Part shown: positions 24,036 through 31,781 of the stretch, piece after piece | Layout of the letters: every line of letters starts with the position of its first letter | How positions within the stretch are numbered: position 1 is the first letter of the stretch | Assembly: GCA_947173485.1 (NCBI GenBank) | Contig: CAMWFH010000003.1 | Span: 1-64,000 of the forward strand | Source of the DNA: an uncultured Clostridia bacterium | GTDB lineage: Bacteria > Bacillota > Clostridia > Oscillospirales > Oscillospiraceae | Length of the DNA stretch: 64,000 bases | Direction: 5' to 3' | Position numbers and translations under genes: made by a program | Notes under the pieces: model-generated | What the model saw: the letters and a program-made list of their open reading frames with translations, nothing else | Database searches by the model: none | Told to the model about the DNA's origin: nothing

Positions 24036-24067
24036 GCAGGGGGAAAGTCCGCTTTCCCCCTGCGTTT
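24036..24067 (+). terminator. Strong terminator after rpsO
   Basis: A perfect 12-bp stem, GCAGGGGGAAAG (24036-24047) with CTTTCCCCCTGC (24052-24063), then GTTT. Confidence 0.8.
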
Positions 24068-24108
24068 CCTATCTCATTTCCCCCTTCCACGCCTGGGAGC
24101 TGGACCTA

Positions 24109-24163
24109 TTTAGCAGTTGATCTTGCCGCCGGGGCGGCTCCGGCAGTGAGATCAAGTGCTAAA
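24109..24163 (+). promoter_or_regulatory. Long pnp leader hairpin
   Basis: Three collinear arms pair: TTTAGCA (24109-24115) with TGCTAAA (24157-24163), TTGATCT (24117-24123) with AGATCAA (24149-24155), and TGCCG (24124-24128) with CGGCA (24141-24145). This makes one extended stem of about 19 bp, a form that RNase III cuts in pnp leaders of other bacteria. Confidence 0.7.
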
Positions 24164-24206
24164 GGGTGAGGCTCCCGCCAGAAACAAAGAAAAGGAGTTC
24201 GATCTG

Positions 24207-26357
24207 ATGTCTACTATCATCAAGAAGAAAACGTTCCCCAACTACCGCAAGTACACTATGGACCTAGCGGGCCGTCCCCTGACCCTGGAGACCGGCAAGA
24301 TCGCCGAGCTGGCCAACGCCGCCGTCATGGTCACCTATGGCGAGACCGTGGTCCTCTGCACCGCCACCGCCGCCCCCCGGCCTCGTGATGGCATCGATTT
24401 CTTCCCCCTCAGCGTGGACTTTGAGGAGAAGATGTACGCCGTGGGCCGCATCCCCGGCTCCTTCATGCGCCGGGAGGGCCGCCCTGGGGAGAAGGGCATC
24501 CTCACCAGCCGGGTCATCGACCGGCCCATCCGCCCCCTGTTCCCCGGCGACTTCCGCAACGATGTCAGCATCATGTGCACCGTCATGAGCGTGGACCGGG
24601 ACTGCTCCCCCGAGGTGGCCGCCCTGATCGGCACCAGCGCCGCCCTGGCCATCTCCGATATCCCCTGGAACGGGCCTGTGGGCGCGGTGAAGATGGGCCT
24701 GGTGGACGGCAAGCTGGTGGTGAACCCCAACGCCGAGGAGAACAACGTCTCCGACATGGACGTGACCGTGGTCTCCACCGGCAAGAAGGTGGTCATGATC
24801 GAGGCCGGGGCCAACGAGGTGCCCAATGATGTGATGTTCGAGGCCATCAAGACTGCCCACCAGGAGAACCAGAAGCAGATCGCCCTGATCGAGCAGATGG
24901 TGGCGGAGATCGGCAAGCCCAAGTTCGACTATCCCCACGCCAGCTTCGACCAGGAGCTGTTCGATGATATCGTGGCCAACTTCATGGACGAGGCCAAGGC
25001 CGCCATGGACACCGACGACAAGAACGTCCGGGAGGCCCGTTGGAACGCCATGATCGACCACTGGCACGAGAGATACCTGGAGCAGCACCCCGATATGGAC
25101 CAGTATCTGGAGGAGTTCACCTACAAGTTCCAGAAGAAGATCGTGAAGGCGTGGCTGCTGGAGGGCCACCGGGTGGACGGCCGGGCCAAGAACGAGATTC
25201 GGCCCCTGGCCGCCGAGGTGGGCGTACTGCCCCGGGTCCACGGCTCCGGCCTCTTCACCCGTGGGCAGACCCAGGTCCTCTCCGTCTGCACCCTGGATAT
25301 GCTGGCCGCCGCCCAGAAGCTGGACACCATCTGGCCCGAGGAGTCCAAGCGGTATATGCACCACTACAACTTCCCCGGCTACAGCGTAGGCGAGGCCAAG
25401 CCCTCCCGCTCCCCGGGCCGCCGGGAGATCGGTCACGGCGCTCTGGCCGAGCGGGCCCTGCTGCCGGTGCTGCCCAGCGAGGACGAGTTCCCCTACGCCA
25501 TCCGGGTGGTCTCTGAGGTGGTCAGCTCCAACGGCTCCACCTCCCAGGGCTCTATCTGCGGCTCCACCCTGGCGCTGATGGACGCCGGCGTGCCCATCAA
25601 GGCCCCTGTGGCCGGCATCTCCTGCGGCCTGATTCAGGACGACAACGGCGGCTTCACCACCTTCATCGACATCCAGGGCGTGGAGGATTTCCACGGCGAG
25701 ATGGACTTCAAGGTGGGCGGCACCAAGAAGGGCATCACCGCCATCCAGATGGACCTGAAGAACGACGGACTGACCATGGAGATCATCCAGAACGCCCTGG
25801 AGATCACCTATGACGCCCGGTGCGAGATCCTGGACCAGATCATGCTCCCCTGCATCGCCAAGCCCCGGCCCGAGGTATGCAAGTGGGCCCCCAAGATGAT
25901 CACCATGCACATCGACCCGGACAACATCCGGGACGTGATCGGCAAGGGCGGCAGCGTGATCCAGAAGATCGTGGCCGACACCGGGGCCAAGATCGACATC
26001 GAGGACGACGGCACCATCCGCATCGCCTCCCCCGATGCCGCCAGCTGCGACGCGGCCAAGAAGGCCATCGACCAGATCGTGTTCGTCCCCGAGGTGGGGC
26101 AGCTGTACTATGGCCGGGTGGTCCGGCTGATGACCTTCGGCGCCTTCGTGGAGCTGGCCCCCGGCAAGGACGGGCTGGTCCACATCTCCAAGCTGGCCAA
26201 TTACCGGGTAGAGAAGGTAGAGGACGTGTGCAAGATCGGCGACATGATGTGGGTCAAGGTCACCGAGATCGACGAGAAGGGCCGGGTCAACCTCTCCCAC
26301 AAGGACGCTGTCAAGGAGATCGAGGCCAAAAAGGCCAGAGGCGAGATCATCAAGTAA
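24207..26357 (+). CDS. pnp: Polyribonucleotide nucleotidyltransferase (PNPase)
   Basis: A 716-residue phosphorolytic 3'-5' exoribonuclease and RNA-decay component. Domains in order are RNase PH 1 (about residues 15-230), an all-alpha linker, RNase PH 2 (about 320-545, with RSPGRREIGHGALAERAL), a KH domain (DVIGKGGSVIQKI) and an S1 domain at the C-terminus (FGAFVELAPGKDGLVHISKL). ATG 24207 follows AAAGGAG (24191-24197). The extended leader hairpin at 24109-24163 suggests autoregulation by RNase III and PNPase, as in E. coli. A strong terminator follows. Confidence 0.98.
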   Translation: MSTIIKKKTFPNYRKYTMDLAGRPLTLETGKIAELANAAVMVTYGETVVLCTATAAPRPRDGIDFFPLSVDFEEKMYAVGRIPGSFMRREGRPGEKGILTSRVIDRPIRPLFPGDFRNDVSIMCTVMSVDRDCSPEVAALIGTSAALAISDIPWNGPVGAVKMGLVDGKLVVNPNAEENNVSDMDVTVVSTGKKVVMIEAGANEVPNDVMFEAIKTAHQENQKQIALIEQMVAEIGKPKFDYPHASFDQELFDDIVANFMDEAKAAMDTDDKNVREARWNAMIDHWHERYLEQHPDMDQYLEEFTYKFQKKIVKAWLLEGHRVDGRAKNEIRPLAAEVGVLPRVHGSGLFTRGQTQVLSVCTLDMLAAAQKLDTIWPEESKRYMHHYNFPGYSVGEAKPSRSPGRREIGHGALAERALLPVLPSEDEFPYAIRVVSEVVSSNGSTSQGSICGSTLALMDAGVPIKAPVAGISCGLIQDDNGGFTTFIDIQGVEDFHGEMDFKVGGTKKGITAIQMDLKNDGLTMEIIQNALEITYDARCEILDQIMLPCIAKPRPEVCKWAPKMITMHIDPDNIRDVIGKGGSVIQKIVADTGAKIDIEDDGTIRIASPDAASCDAAKKAIDQIVFVPEVGQLYYGRVVRLMTFGAFVELAPGKDGLVHISKLANYRVEKVEDVCKIGDMMWVKVTEIDEKGRVNLSHKDAVKEIEAKKARGEIIK

Positions 26358-26370
26358 GACCGGCATAGAG

Positions 26371-26406
26371 AGACCGGACGGGCACCCAAGCCCGTCCGGT
26401 CTTTTT
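26371..26406 (+). terminator. Strong intrinsic terminator after pnp
   Basis: A 13-bp stem, AGACCGGACGGGC (26371-26383) with GCCCGTCCGGTCT (26390-26402), followed by five Ts. It reaches the stop codon of the convergent small gene. Confidence 0.92.
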
Positions 26407-26626
26407 ATTCTTCCAGCAAACGCAGAAACACCTCTATCAACTCCTGAACTTCCTCGATATCAGCACGGAGGCTCTCTACGACCTCTTGTAGATACATCTT
26501 CGCGGTCTCACTTGCCCGCAAACGACCCTTATAGTAGCTGCAAGCGCTCAATATGTCAATGTCGGCAGATAACCCATTAACCTTTTCCCTAATCTCTTGA
26601 AATATTATCTCCTGATTTTCATCCAT
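26405..26626 (-). CDS. Unrecognised 73-residue coiled-coil protein divergent from XRE pair
   Basis: A 73-residue, strongly acidic and almost entirely helical protein with heptad-like Leu/Ile/Val spacing. The C-terminal half IEEVQELIEVFLRLLEE is a clear amphipathic helix. I do not recognise a family. The start follows AGAGGTGATATAA on the minus strand. The gene is AT-richer than its neighbours. It has its own consensus promoter, which shares its -35 box with the divergent XRE promoter. The layout mirrors the small gene/XRE pair at 13223-13818. Confidence 0.7.
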   Translation of the reverse strand: MDENQEIIFQEIREKVNGLSADIDILSACSYYKGRLRASETAKMYLQEVVESLRADIEEVQELIEVFLRLLEE

Positions 26627-26644
26627 TTATATCACCTCTTTTAC

Positions 26645-26694
26645 AATATATTCTTTTATCGACTTTTTGTCAATAGTCCATTTTAGAATATGTT
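26645..26694. promoter_or_regulatory. Divergent promoters with overlapping -35 boxes
   Basis: Minus strand: TTGACA (26673-26668), spacer 17, TATATT (26650-26645). Plus strand: TTGTCA (26667-26672), spacer 16, TATGTT (26689-26694). The two -35 boxes lie on the same bases. AATATATTC (26645-26653) and GAATATGTT (26686-26694) form an inverted repeat covering both -10 boxes. Confidence 0.7.
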
Positions 26695-26716
26695 ACCTTG
26701 TTTTTGAGGTGATAAG

Positions 26717-26938
26717 ATGGACTATGTAGACCGCTTAACGGCGCTTAGAGTGGACCATGATATCAAACAGAGGGAGATCGCAGAACTTTTATGCTGCAAA
26801 CAATCCTCTGTCTCCAAATTTGAGCGGAGAGATAGTGAATATTCTATCGACGACCTTATCCGGCTCTGCAAGTTCTATCATGTATCTGCTGATTATGTAC
26901 TGGGGCTGCCACGGGGCCTACCTTACCCGGAACGATAG
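26717..26938 (+). CDS. XRE-family regulator, tandem copy 1
   Basis: A 73-residue single-domain Cro/CI helix-turn-helix protein. It has DRLTALR at the N-terminus, the recognition region KQREIAELLCCKQSSVSKFE, and the end motif FYHVSADYVLGLP. The RBS GAGGTGATAAG precedes ATG 26717. It is followed 13 bases later by a paralogue of the same length that matches it at about 48 of 73 positions. It probably controls its own promoter and the divergent small gene. Confidence 0.85.
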   Translation: MDYVDRLTALRVDHDIKQREIAELLCCKQSSVSKFERRDSEYSIDDLIRLCKFYHVSADYVLGLPRGLPYPER

Positions 26939-26951
26939 TGAAGTGATCAGA

Positions 26952-27173
26952 ATGAATCATATCGACCGCCTGACTGCGCTTCGGAAGGCACGCCACATCA
27001 AACAGCAGGAAATCGCGGCTCTGCTGCACTGTGAGCAAGCTGCTGTTTCCAGGTACGAGAGCGGAAAAAGCGCTTACAGCATTATGGATATCGTCCGTCT
27101 ATGTGAATTTTACCATGTATCCGCTGATTATGTACTGGGACTGCCAAAGGGCCTGCCCTATCCAAAACGCTGA
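26952..27173 (+). CDS. XRE-family regulator, tandem copy 2
   Basis: A 73-residue paralogue of the preceding gene. The recognition region reads KQQEIAALLHCEQAAVSRYE, which differs from copy 1 in several exposed positions, whereas the C-terminal YHVSADYVLGLPKGLPYP is almost unchanged. This pattern fits duplication followed by a change in DNA specificity. I chose ATG 26952 because it aligns exactly with the start of copy 1; a longer frame from 26757 only overlaps copy 1 out of frame. A terminator overlaps its stop codon. Confidence 0.85.
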   Translation: MNHIDRLTALRKARHIKQQEIAALLHCEQAAVSRYESGKSAYSIMDIVRLCEFYHVSADYVLGLPKGLPYPKR

Positions 27174-27192
27174 CTAGGAACAGCGTCTTTTC
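27167..27192 (+). terminator. Terminator of the XRE pair
   Basis: ACGCTG (27167-27172) pairs with CAGCGT (27181-27186), followed by CTTTTCT. The 5' arm includes the last codons of the second XRE gene. Confidence 0.65.
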
Positions 27193-27213
27193 TAGCATAT
27201 CAAAACAGCAAAC

Positions 27214-27245
27214 GAGGGGATGCCCGGTGGGTATCCCCTCTTTTC
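27214..27245. terminator. Terminator between convergent XRE and metal-ATPase units
   Basis: GAGGGGATGCCC (27214-27225) pairs with GGGTATCCCCTC (27229-27240), then TTTT. It lies 24 bases beyond the stop of the minus-strand ATPase gene, so it may serve both directions. Confidence 0.7.
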
Positions 27246-27263
27246 ATCAAACAGCAAGCCCTC

Positions 27264-29150
27264 TCACAGCTTATGGACGAAGAGCGCGCGGACAGCATTC
27301 AAAACGGCCAAGACCATCACGCCCACATCGGCGAAGATCGCCAGCCACATATTCGCGATGCCCACCGCTCCCAAGGCCAGGCAGGCGAACTTGACCACCA
27401 GGGCAAAGACGATGTTCTGATAGACGATGCGGATGCACTTCCGGGAGATCTTGATCGCCTTGGCGATCTTCAGCGGGTCGTCATCCATCAGCACCACGTC
27501 CGCCGCCTCGATGGCCGCATCGGAGCCCATGGCTCCCATGGCGATGCCGATGTCCGCCCGGGAGAGGACCGGGGCGTCGTTGATCCCGTCGCCCACGAAG
27601 GCCAGCTTCTCCCGGGGCCCCCGCCCCTCCAGCAGCTCCTCCACCCGGTCCACCTTGTCGCCGGGCAGCAGCTCGCTGTAGACCTGGTCCACCCCCAGGG
27701 AGGAGGCCACTGTCTCCGCCACCCGCCGGGCATCGCCGGTGAGCATGACGGTCTGCCGGATCCCGGCGGACCGCAGGGAGCGGATGGCCTCCGCCGCGTG
27801 TTCCTTCACCGTGTCGGAGATCACGATATGGCCGGCGTAGGCCCCGTCCACTGCCATATGGACGATGGTCCCGGTGTGGTGGCAGGGGATGGGCTCGATC
27901 CCCAGGCTGCGCATCAGCTTGTCGTTGCCGGCGGCCACCGCCACGCCGTCCACCACGGCGGTGACACCGCCGCCGCCGGTCTCCTTGATATCCGTGACCC
28001 GGCTGCGGTCGATGGGCTCCCCATAGGCCCGCTGGATGCTCTTGGCGATCGGATGGGAGGAGGCGCTCTCCGCCAGGGCGGCGTAGGCCAGCAGCTGCTC
28101 CTGGCTCATCTGGTTGTGGTGGACCGCGTTGACCTCGAAAACACCTCTGGTCAGGGTGCCGGTCTTGTCAAAGACCACACAGCGGGTCTGGGAGAGGGTC
28201 TCCAGGTAGTTGGACCCCTTGATCAGGACCCCCTCCCGGCTGGCCCCGCCGATGCCGGCGAAGAAACTCAGGGGGATGCTGATCACCAGGGCGCAGGGAC
28301 AGCTGATCACCAGGAAGGTCAGGGCCCGGTAGAGCCAGGTCCCCCAGCCGGCGGGCAGGCCCAGGACCAGCATACGGACCAGCGGCGGCAGGACCGCCAG
28401 GGCCAGGGCGCCGTAGCAGACCGCCGGGGTATAGATCCGGGCGAACTGGGAGATGAAGTCCTCCGACTTGGACTTGCGGGAGCTGGCGTTCTCCACCAGG
28501 TCCAGGATCTTGGACACGGTGGACTCCTCGAAGGCCCGGGTGGTCTGGATCGTCAGCACGCCGGTCATATTGATGCAGCCGCTGACGATCTCATCCCCCA
28601 CCCCGGCCTCTCGGGGCAGGCTCTCGCCGGTCAGAGCGCTGGTGTTCAGGGTGGAGGTCCCCTCCAGGACGATCCCATCCAGGGGGACCCGCTCGCCGGG
28701 CTGTACCACGATCGTGCTGCCCACCGCCACCTCATCCGGGTCCACCTGCTCCAGCCGGCCCTCCCGCTGGATGTTGGCGTAGTCCGGGCGGATGTCCATC
28801 AGGGCGCTGATGCTGCGGCGGCTCTTCCCCACGGCGTAGCTCTGGAACCACTCCCCGATCTGGTAGAACAGCATGACAGCGATCGCCTCGGTATAGTCCC
28901 CGCTGCCGGTGCCGATCGCCAGGGCGAAGGCCCCCACCGTGGCCACCGCCATCAAAAAGTTCTCGTCAAAGACCTGCCGGTGCAGGATCCCCCGGAGGGC
29001 CTTCCGCAGGATATCATAGCCGATCGTCAGATAAACGGCCAGATACAGCCCCAGCCGTAGCGCTCCTGTCACCGGCAGAAGGGACAGCGCCACCGTCATA
29101 GCCGCCGCCAGGACGATCCTCACCAGCATCTTCCTCTGCTTCTTGCTCAT
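27264..29150 (-). CDS. Heavy-metal P1B-type ATPase (Zn/Cd/Pb class) without N-terminal metal domain
   Basis: A 628-residue metal-exporting ATPase of the inner membrane. The membrane metal site CPC is Cys284-Pro-Cys286. Also present are the TGES actuator loop (SALTGESLPRE), the phosphorylated DKTGTLT, the HP motif (SSHPIAKS), GDGINDAP, and the final helix MWLAIFADVGVMVLAVLNAVRA with the Asp typical of the Zn/Cd class. The usual N-terminal HMA domain is absent. A separate 72-residue HMA protein is encoded directly upstream. The start follows AAGGAG, which lies in a possible hairpin (CGCTCC 29181-29176 with GGAGCG 29163-29158). Confidence 0.93.
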   Translation of the reverse strand: MSKKQRKMLVRIVLAAAMTVALSLLPVTGALRLGLYLAVYLTIGYDILRKALRGILHRQVFDENFLMAVATVGAFALAIGTGSGDYTEAIAVMLFYQIGEWFQSYAVGKSRRSISALMDIRPDYANIQREGRLEQVDPDEVAVGSTIVVQPGERVPLDGIVLEGTSTLNTSALTGESLPREAGVGDEIVSGCINMTGVLTIQTTRAFEESTVSKILDLVENASSRKSKSEDFISQFARIYTPAVCYGALALAVLPPLVRMLVLGLPAGWGTWLYRALTFLVISCPCALVISIPLSFFAGIGGASREGVLIKGSNYLETLSQTRCVVFDKTGTLTRGVFEVNAVHHNQMSQEQLLAYAALAESASSHPIAKSIQRAYGEPIDRSRVTDIKETGGGGVTAVVDGVAVAAGNDKLMRSLGIEPIPCHHTGTIVHMAVDGAYAGHIVISDTVKEHAAEAIRSLRSAGIRQTVMLTGDARRVAETVASSLGVDQVYSELLPGDKVDRVEELLEGRGPREKLAFVGDGINDAPVLSRADIGIAMGAMGSDAAIEAADVVLMDDDPLKIAKAIKISRKCIRIVYQNIVFALVVKFACLALGAVGIANMWLAIFADVGVMVLAVLNAVRALFVHKL

Positions 29151-29224
29151 GTCCTATCGCTCCTTATCCTATCAGGGAGCGGCCACGGGCCCCGCGTATG
29201 CCCGGCCCCAGCGTCCCATCCGTC

Positions 29225-29443
29225 TTACAGAAAGATCTCGCAGTCCGGCTCCACCCGCTTGCAGGCGGCCAGCACCCCCTTCATGACGGTCCCCGGCTCG
29301 TGGCCCTGGGCAAATTCTACGATCATCTTCTGGGTCATGAAGTTGACCACCGCGGTCTGGACGCCGGCGGTCTTTTTGGCGGCGGCCTCCATCAGGTTGG
29401 CACAGTTGGCGCAGTCTACCTCGATCTTATAGGTCTTTTTCAT
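29225..29443 (-). CDS. Stand-alone heavy-metal-associated (HMA) domain protein
   Basis: A 72-residue ferredoxin-fold HMA protein with the metal motif CANC near residues 11-14 (VDCANCANLME) and a later TAVVNFMTQKMIVEF strand pair. Two further cysteines lie near the C-terminus. It is the first gene of a two-gene unit with the P1B ATPase, and probably acts as a soluble metallochaperone or detached N-terminal domain. GAAAGGGGA lies upstream of the start. A palindrome lies in the leader. Confidence 0.88.
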   Translation of the reverse strand: MKKTYKIEVDCANCANLMEAAAKKTAGVQTAVVNFMTQKMIVEFAQGHEPGTVMKGVLAACKRVEPDCEIFL

Positions 29444-29467
29444 CGTAGTGTCCCCTTTCTGTTATTG

Positions 29468-29485
29468 ATTAAGTAATTGCTTAAT
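29468..29485. promoter_or_regulatory. Candidate metal-responsive operator
   Basis: ATTAAG (29468-29473) and CTTAAT (29480-29485) form an inverted repeat with a 6-base centre, just downstream of the expected minus-strand transcript start. The position suits a repressor of the ArsR/SmtB or similar type; no such gene is adjacent. Confidence 0.5.
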
Positions 29486-29498
29486 TGTTCATATGTGC

Positions 29499-29527
29499 AT
29501 GATAGCAGGATCTGCTCCAAATGTCAA
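29499..29527 (-). promoter_or_regulatory. Promoter of the HMA-ATPase unit
   Basis: Minus strand TTGACA (29527-29522) and TATCAT (29504-29499), spacer 17. Confidence 0.85.
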
Positions 29528-29578
29528 CCCCCTGGCTGTCCTTTTTCCGCCAAAAAGAGGGCCCGCTGGCAAGACAAG

Positions 29579-29612
29579 GCCCCGCCGCCGGCTATGCGTC
29601 CGGCGGCGGGGC
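29579..29612 (-). terminator. Hairpin after the flavodoxin gene
   Basis: A 13-bp stem, GCCCCGCCGCCGG (29579-29591) with CCGGCGGCGGGGC (29600-29612). On the minus strand only a weak T run follows. Confidence 0.65.
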
Positions 29613-29638
29613 TCATCTCTATCGGGGATATGGACCGA

Positions 29639-30112
29639 TCACAGGCTGTCCACCCAGGCGGCCAGCTCCTCCTTGGAGGGCTTGCCGTTCAGGAGCCGGC
29701 CCGCCTGGAGGGCCGCGCCCTTCACGCTGTCCTTCAGATCGACGGCCGACCTATCCAGGCCGCTGCCGCCGGAGGTGGCGAACAGCACGATGGTCTTGCC
29801 GGAGAAGTCGTAGCTCTCCAGGAACGTGAGGATGATGGTGGGGGCTGTGGACCACCAGATGGGGAAGCCCAGGAAGATCGTGTCACAGTCCGCCACCGGG
29901 GCGTCACGGTCCGCCAGGGGCGGACGGAAGGACCGGTCGTTCATCTCCCGGCTGCACCGGGAGTCCTTGTCCCGCCAGTTCAGGTCTTCACTGGTGTAGG
30001 GTGTCTGGGGACGGATCTCATAGAGACCGGCCCCTGCCGCCTCCACCAGGGTCTTAGCCGCCTGGGCCGTCACGCCGCTGGCGGAAAAAAACGCTACCAA
30101 ACGTTTGCTCAT
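29639..30112 (-). CDS. Flavodoxin
   Basis: A 157-residue FMN-binding electron carrier. The N-terminal FMN phosphate loop appears as FFSASGVTAQAAK (a variant of the T/S-x-T/S-G-x-T motif). The isoalloxazine-binding region is FLGFPIWWSTAPTIILTFLE, followed by TIVLFATSGGSG. This is the flavodoxin type common in gut anaerobes. It has its own promoter (30231-30203) and a hairpin downstream, so it is monocistronic. Redox partners are not evident nearby. Confidence 0.92.
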   Translation of the reverse strand: MSKRLVAFFSASGVTAQAAKTLVEAAGAGLYEIRPQTPYTSEDLNWRDKDSRCSREMNDRSFRPPLADRDAPVADCDTIFLGFPIWWSTAPTIILTFLESYDFSGKTIVLFATSGGSGLDRSAVDLKDSVKGAALQAGRLLNGKPSKEELAAWVDSL

Positions 30113-30202
30113 CGTCCATGCTCCTTCCTATGTCTCGATCTTTGCACTTCTGCTGTCCCGCGCCCCAGGGCCAAGGCCCCCGGACGCCTGAACCATGCAC
30201 TT

Positions 30203-30231
30203 ATCATACACCTTTATTTGCCAAATGTCCA
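30203..30231 (-). promoter_or_regulatory. Promoter of the flavodoxin gene
   Basis: Minus strand TGGACA (30231-30226) and TATGAT (30208-30203), spacer 17. Confidence 0.75.
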
Positions 30232-30295
30232 CCCCCTGCCGGGCAGATACGCCACTCCATATATCCATCGACAAGATCTCATCTTCCATCTCTAT

Positions 30296-30652
30296 TTACT
30301 CGATAGGCAGATCGTGCTGCTTCAAAAAAGATAGTTTATCCCAATACCCTCTTTGAAACAGGATCTTCCCATGAACAACATGGAAAAATCCACAGCCTCT
30401 TAGTCCTAACGGGTCTTTCCATTCTAAGATCGCCCACTGCCCATCTTCAAATAGATTTTCCACGATAGCTGTCATATCGGCTGTTGCAAATTCTTCTGTA
30501 AACATTGCGCGAATGGCTTCGATCCCTACGACAGGCGCATTCGCTACTTGGTGATCTACTGCATCCTCGTGATAAAGACTTGTGATCGCTTCTACATCAT
30601 GATCATTAAAGGCGTCTACCCACTTACACACTACTTCCTTTGGCCGTAACAT
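30296..30652 (-). CDS. NTF2-like / SnoaL-type protein
   Basis: A 118-residue single-domain protein of the cone-shaped NTF2-like fold. Typical features are the N-terminal helix WVDAFNDHDVEAITSLYHEDAV with the NxHD turn, the central MFTEEF helix, and the closing strands ILEWKDPLGLRGCGFFHVV and KILFQRGYWDK. Such proteins bind or isomerise small polar molecules; the substrate is unknown. GGAGGTAAAA on the minus strand supports the start at 30652. The gene is markedly AT-richer than its neighbours, which hints at recent acquisition. Confidence 0.78.
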   Translation of the reverse strand: MLRPKEVVCKWVDAFNDHDVEAITSLYHEDAVDHQVANAPVVGIEAIRAMFTEEFATADMTAIVENLFEDGQWAILEWKDPLGLRGCGFFHVVHGKILFQRGYWDKLSFLKQHDLPIE

Positions 30653-30693
30653 ACTTTTTTACCTCCAGCGCTGTCAACATGAAAGAGGAAAGG

Positions 30694-30715
30694 GCCCCGC
30701 CGTCCCCGGCGGGGC
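30694..30715 (-). terminator. Hairpin after the DegV gene
   Basis: GCCCCGCC (30694-30701) pairs with GGCGGGGC (30708-30715). On the minus strand CCTTTCCTCTTTC follows. Confidence 0.65.
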
Positions 30716-30727
30716 AGGGCCGGCGGC

Positions 30728-31570
30728 TCAGAAGGCCGCCACCACGCCGCCCCGGCTGGCATAGACGGTGGCCACGCCCCGGGTGGGGATCAGCAGCACG
30801 TCTCGGAGGGCGGGGCACTTCTCCAGCAGCTCGGCGCGCAGCTGGTCGGCCCGGCCGGCGCAGGCGCAGTAGGTGATCACCAGGTCCCGGCTCCGGGCGG
30901 CGGCGTCCCGGGTCTGCTCCGCCACGATCTGCACCAGCTTCTTCATGGCGTTGGCGGTGCCCCGGATCTTATGGAGGCAGATGATGTCCCCGTGGTTGCC
31001 GCTCATGATCGGCCGCAGGCTCAGAACGGTGCTGACCAGCCCGGCGGCCTTGGCGATGCGCCCGTTCTTCACCATGTTGTCCAGGCTCTCCAGCACGAAG
31101 AGGGTGGTCATCCGCTCCACCAGCTCCTCCCCCCAGCGCACGACCTCATCGAAGGCGTGCCCCGCGTCGATCCACCGGCGCAGGCTCATGGTCAGCAGGC
31201 ACTGGCCCGCCGTGGCGCTCTTGCTGTCCAGCACCACGATCTCCTTCTCCGGGTGCTTCTCCAGCACCATGTCCCGGGCGATGGCGGCGGCGTTGTAGCT
31301 GCCGGACATCTTCCCACTGAGGGTGACCACGATGCTCCGCTCCGCCGCCCGCATATGGACGGCGTAGGCCTCCGGCGACGGGCAGGCGCTGCCGGCGCCG
31401 GTGCTGCTGGCCTCCATGGCCTCCAGCAGCTCGTTGGTGTCCAGGTCCTCGTCGTCCAGGAACTCCCGCTCGCCTGCCCGGAGGACCAGGGGCACGATCT
31501 GGACGCCCCACTCCTTCTTCAGCTCCGGGGTCACGTCGCAGCAGCTGTCAGCGATCAGTTGGATATCCAT
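30728..31570 (-). CDS. DegV-family fatty-acid-binding protein
   Basis: A 280-residue cytosolic two-domain DegV/FakB-type protein, expected to bind a fatty acid, often for presentation to FakA kinase. The first motif IADSCCDVTPELKKEWGV, then VVTLSGKMSGSYNAAAIA, and VVLDSKSATAGQ are family hallmarks. The C-terminal domain shows the expected RPIM motif (SLRPIMSGNHGDI). It has its own consensus promoter (31670-31642). No fakA is in the window, and the specific ligand is unknown. Confidence 0.92.
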   Translation of the reverse strand: MDIQLIADSCCDVTPELKKEWGVQIVPLVLRAGEREFLDDEDLDTNELLEAMEASSTGAGSACPSPEAYAVHMRAAERSIVVTLSGKMSGSYNAAAIARDMVLEKHPEKEIVVLDSKSATAGQCLLTMSLRRWIDAGHAFDEVVRWGEELVERMTTLFVLESLDNMVKNGRIAKAAGLVSTVLSLRPIMSGNHGDIICLHKIRGTANAMKKLVQIVAEQTRDAAARSRDLVITYCACAGRADQLRAELLEKCPALRDVLLIPTRGVATVYASRGGVVAAF

Positions 31571-31641
31571 AGTGGTCCCTCCATATCGTTTGATCGGGGC
31601 GGACCGGCATCGCCCCTAAATAATATCCTATATTATTTTAC

Positions 31642-31670
31642 ATTGTATACGATGATCAGATGCTTGTCAA
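31642..31670 (-). promoter_or_regulatory. Promoter of the DegV gene
   Basis: Minus strand TTGACA (31670-31665) and TACAAT (31647-31642), spacer 17. Confidence 0.85.
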
Positions 31671-31725
31671 CCGCTTCTCCCATCTTTTCCCGGAATGGGA
31701 AAGATCGCCGGCCCGTTTTTCTCTA

Positions 31726-31754
31726 TTGAGATCCTCCGCCGGGTCCTATATAAT
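31726..31754 (+). promoter_or_regulatory. Promoter of the DUF3810 gene
   Basis: TTGAGA (31726-31731) and perfect TATAAT (31749-31754), spacer 17. It decides the start of the gene: the only good start downstream is GTG 31782. Confidence 0.85.
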
Positions 31755-31781
31755 GGGAGAAGAAAAGAGGTGGGATATCCT

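Noticed and set aside
26628..26714. Inverted repeat TATCACCTC ... GAGGTGATA as an operator
   Set aside because: Both arms are the Shine-Dalgarno sequences of the two divergent genes (GAGGTGATA), so the symmetry has a simpler explanation.
26757..26951. 138-residue form of the second XRE protein
   Set aside because: The extra part overlaps the first XRE gene out of frame. The 73-residue form aligns end to end with its paralogue.
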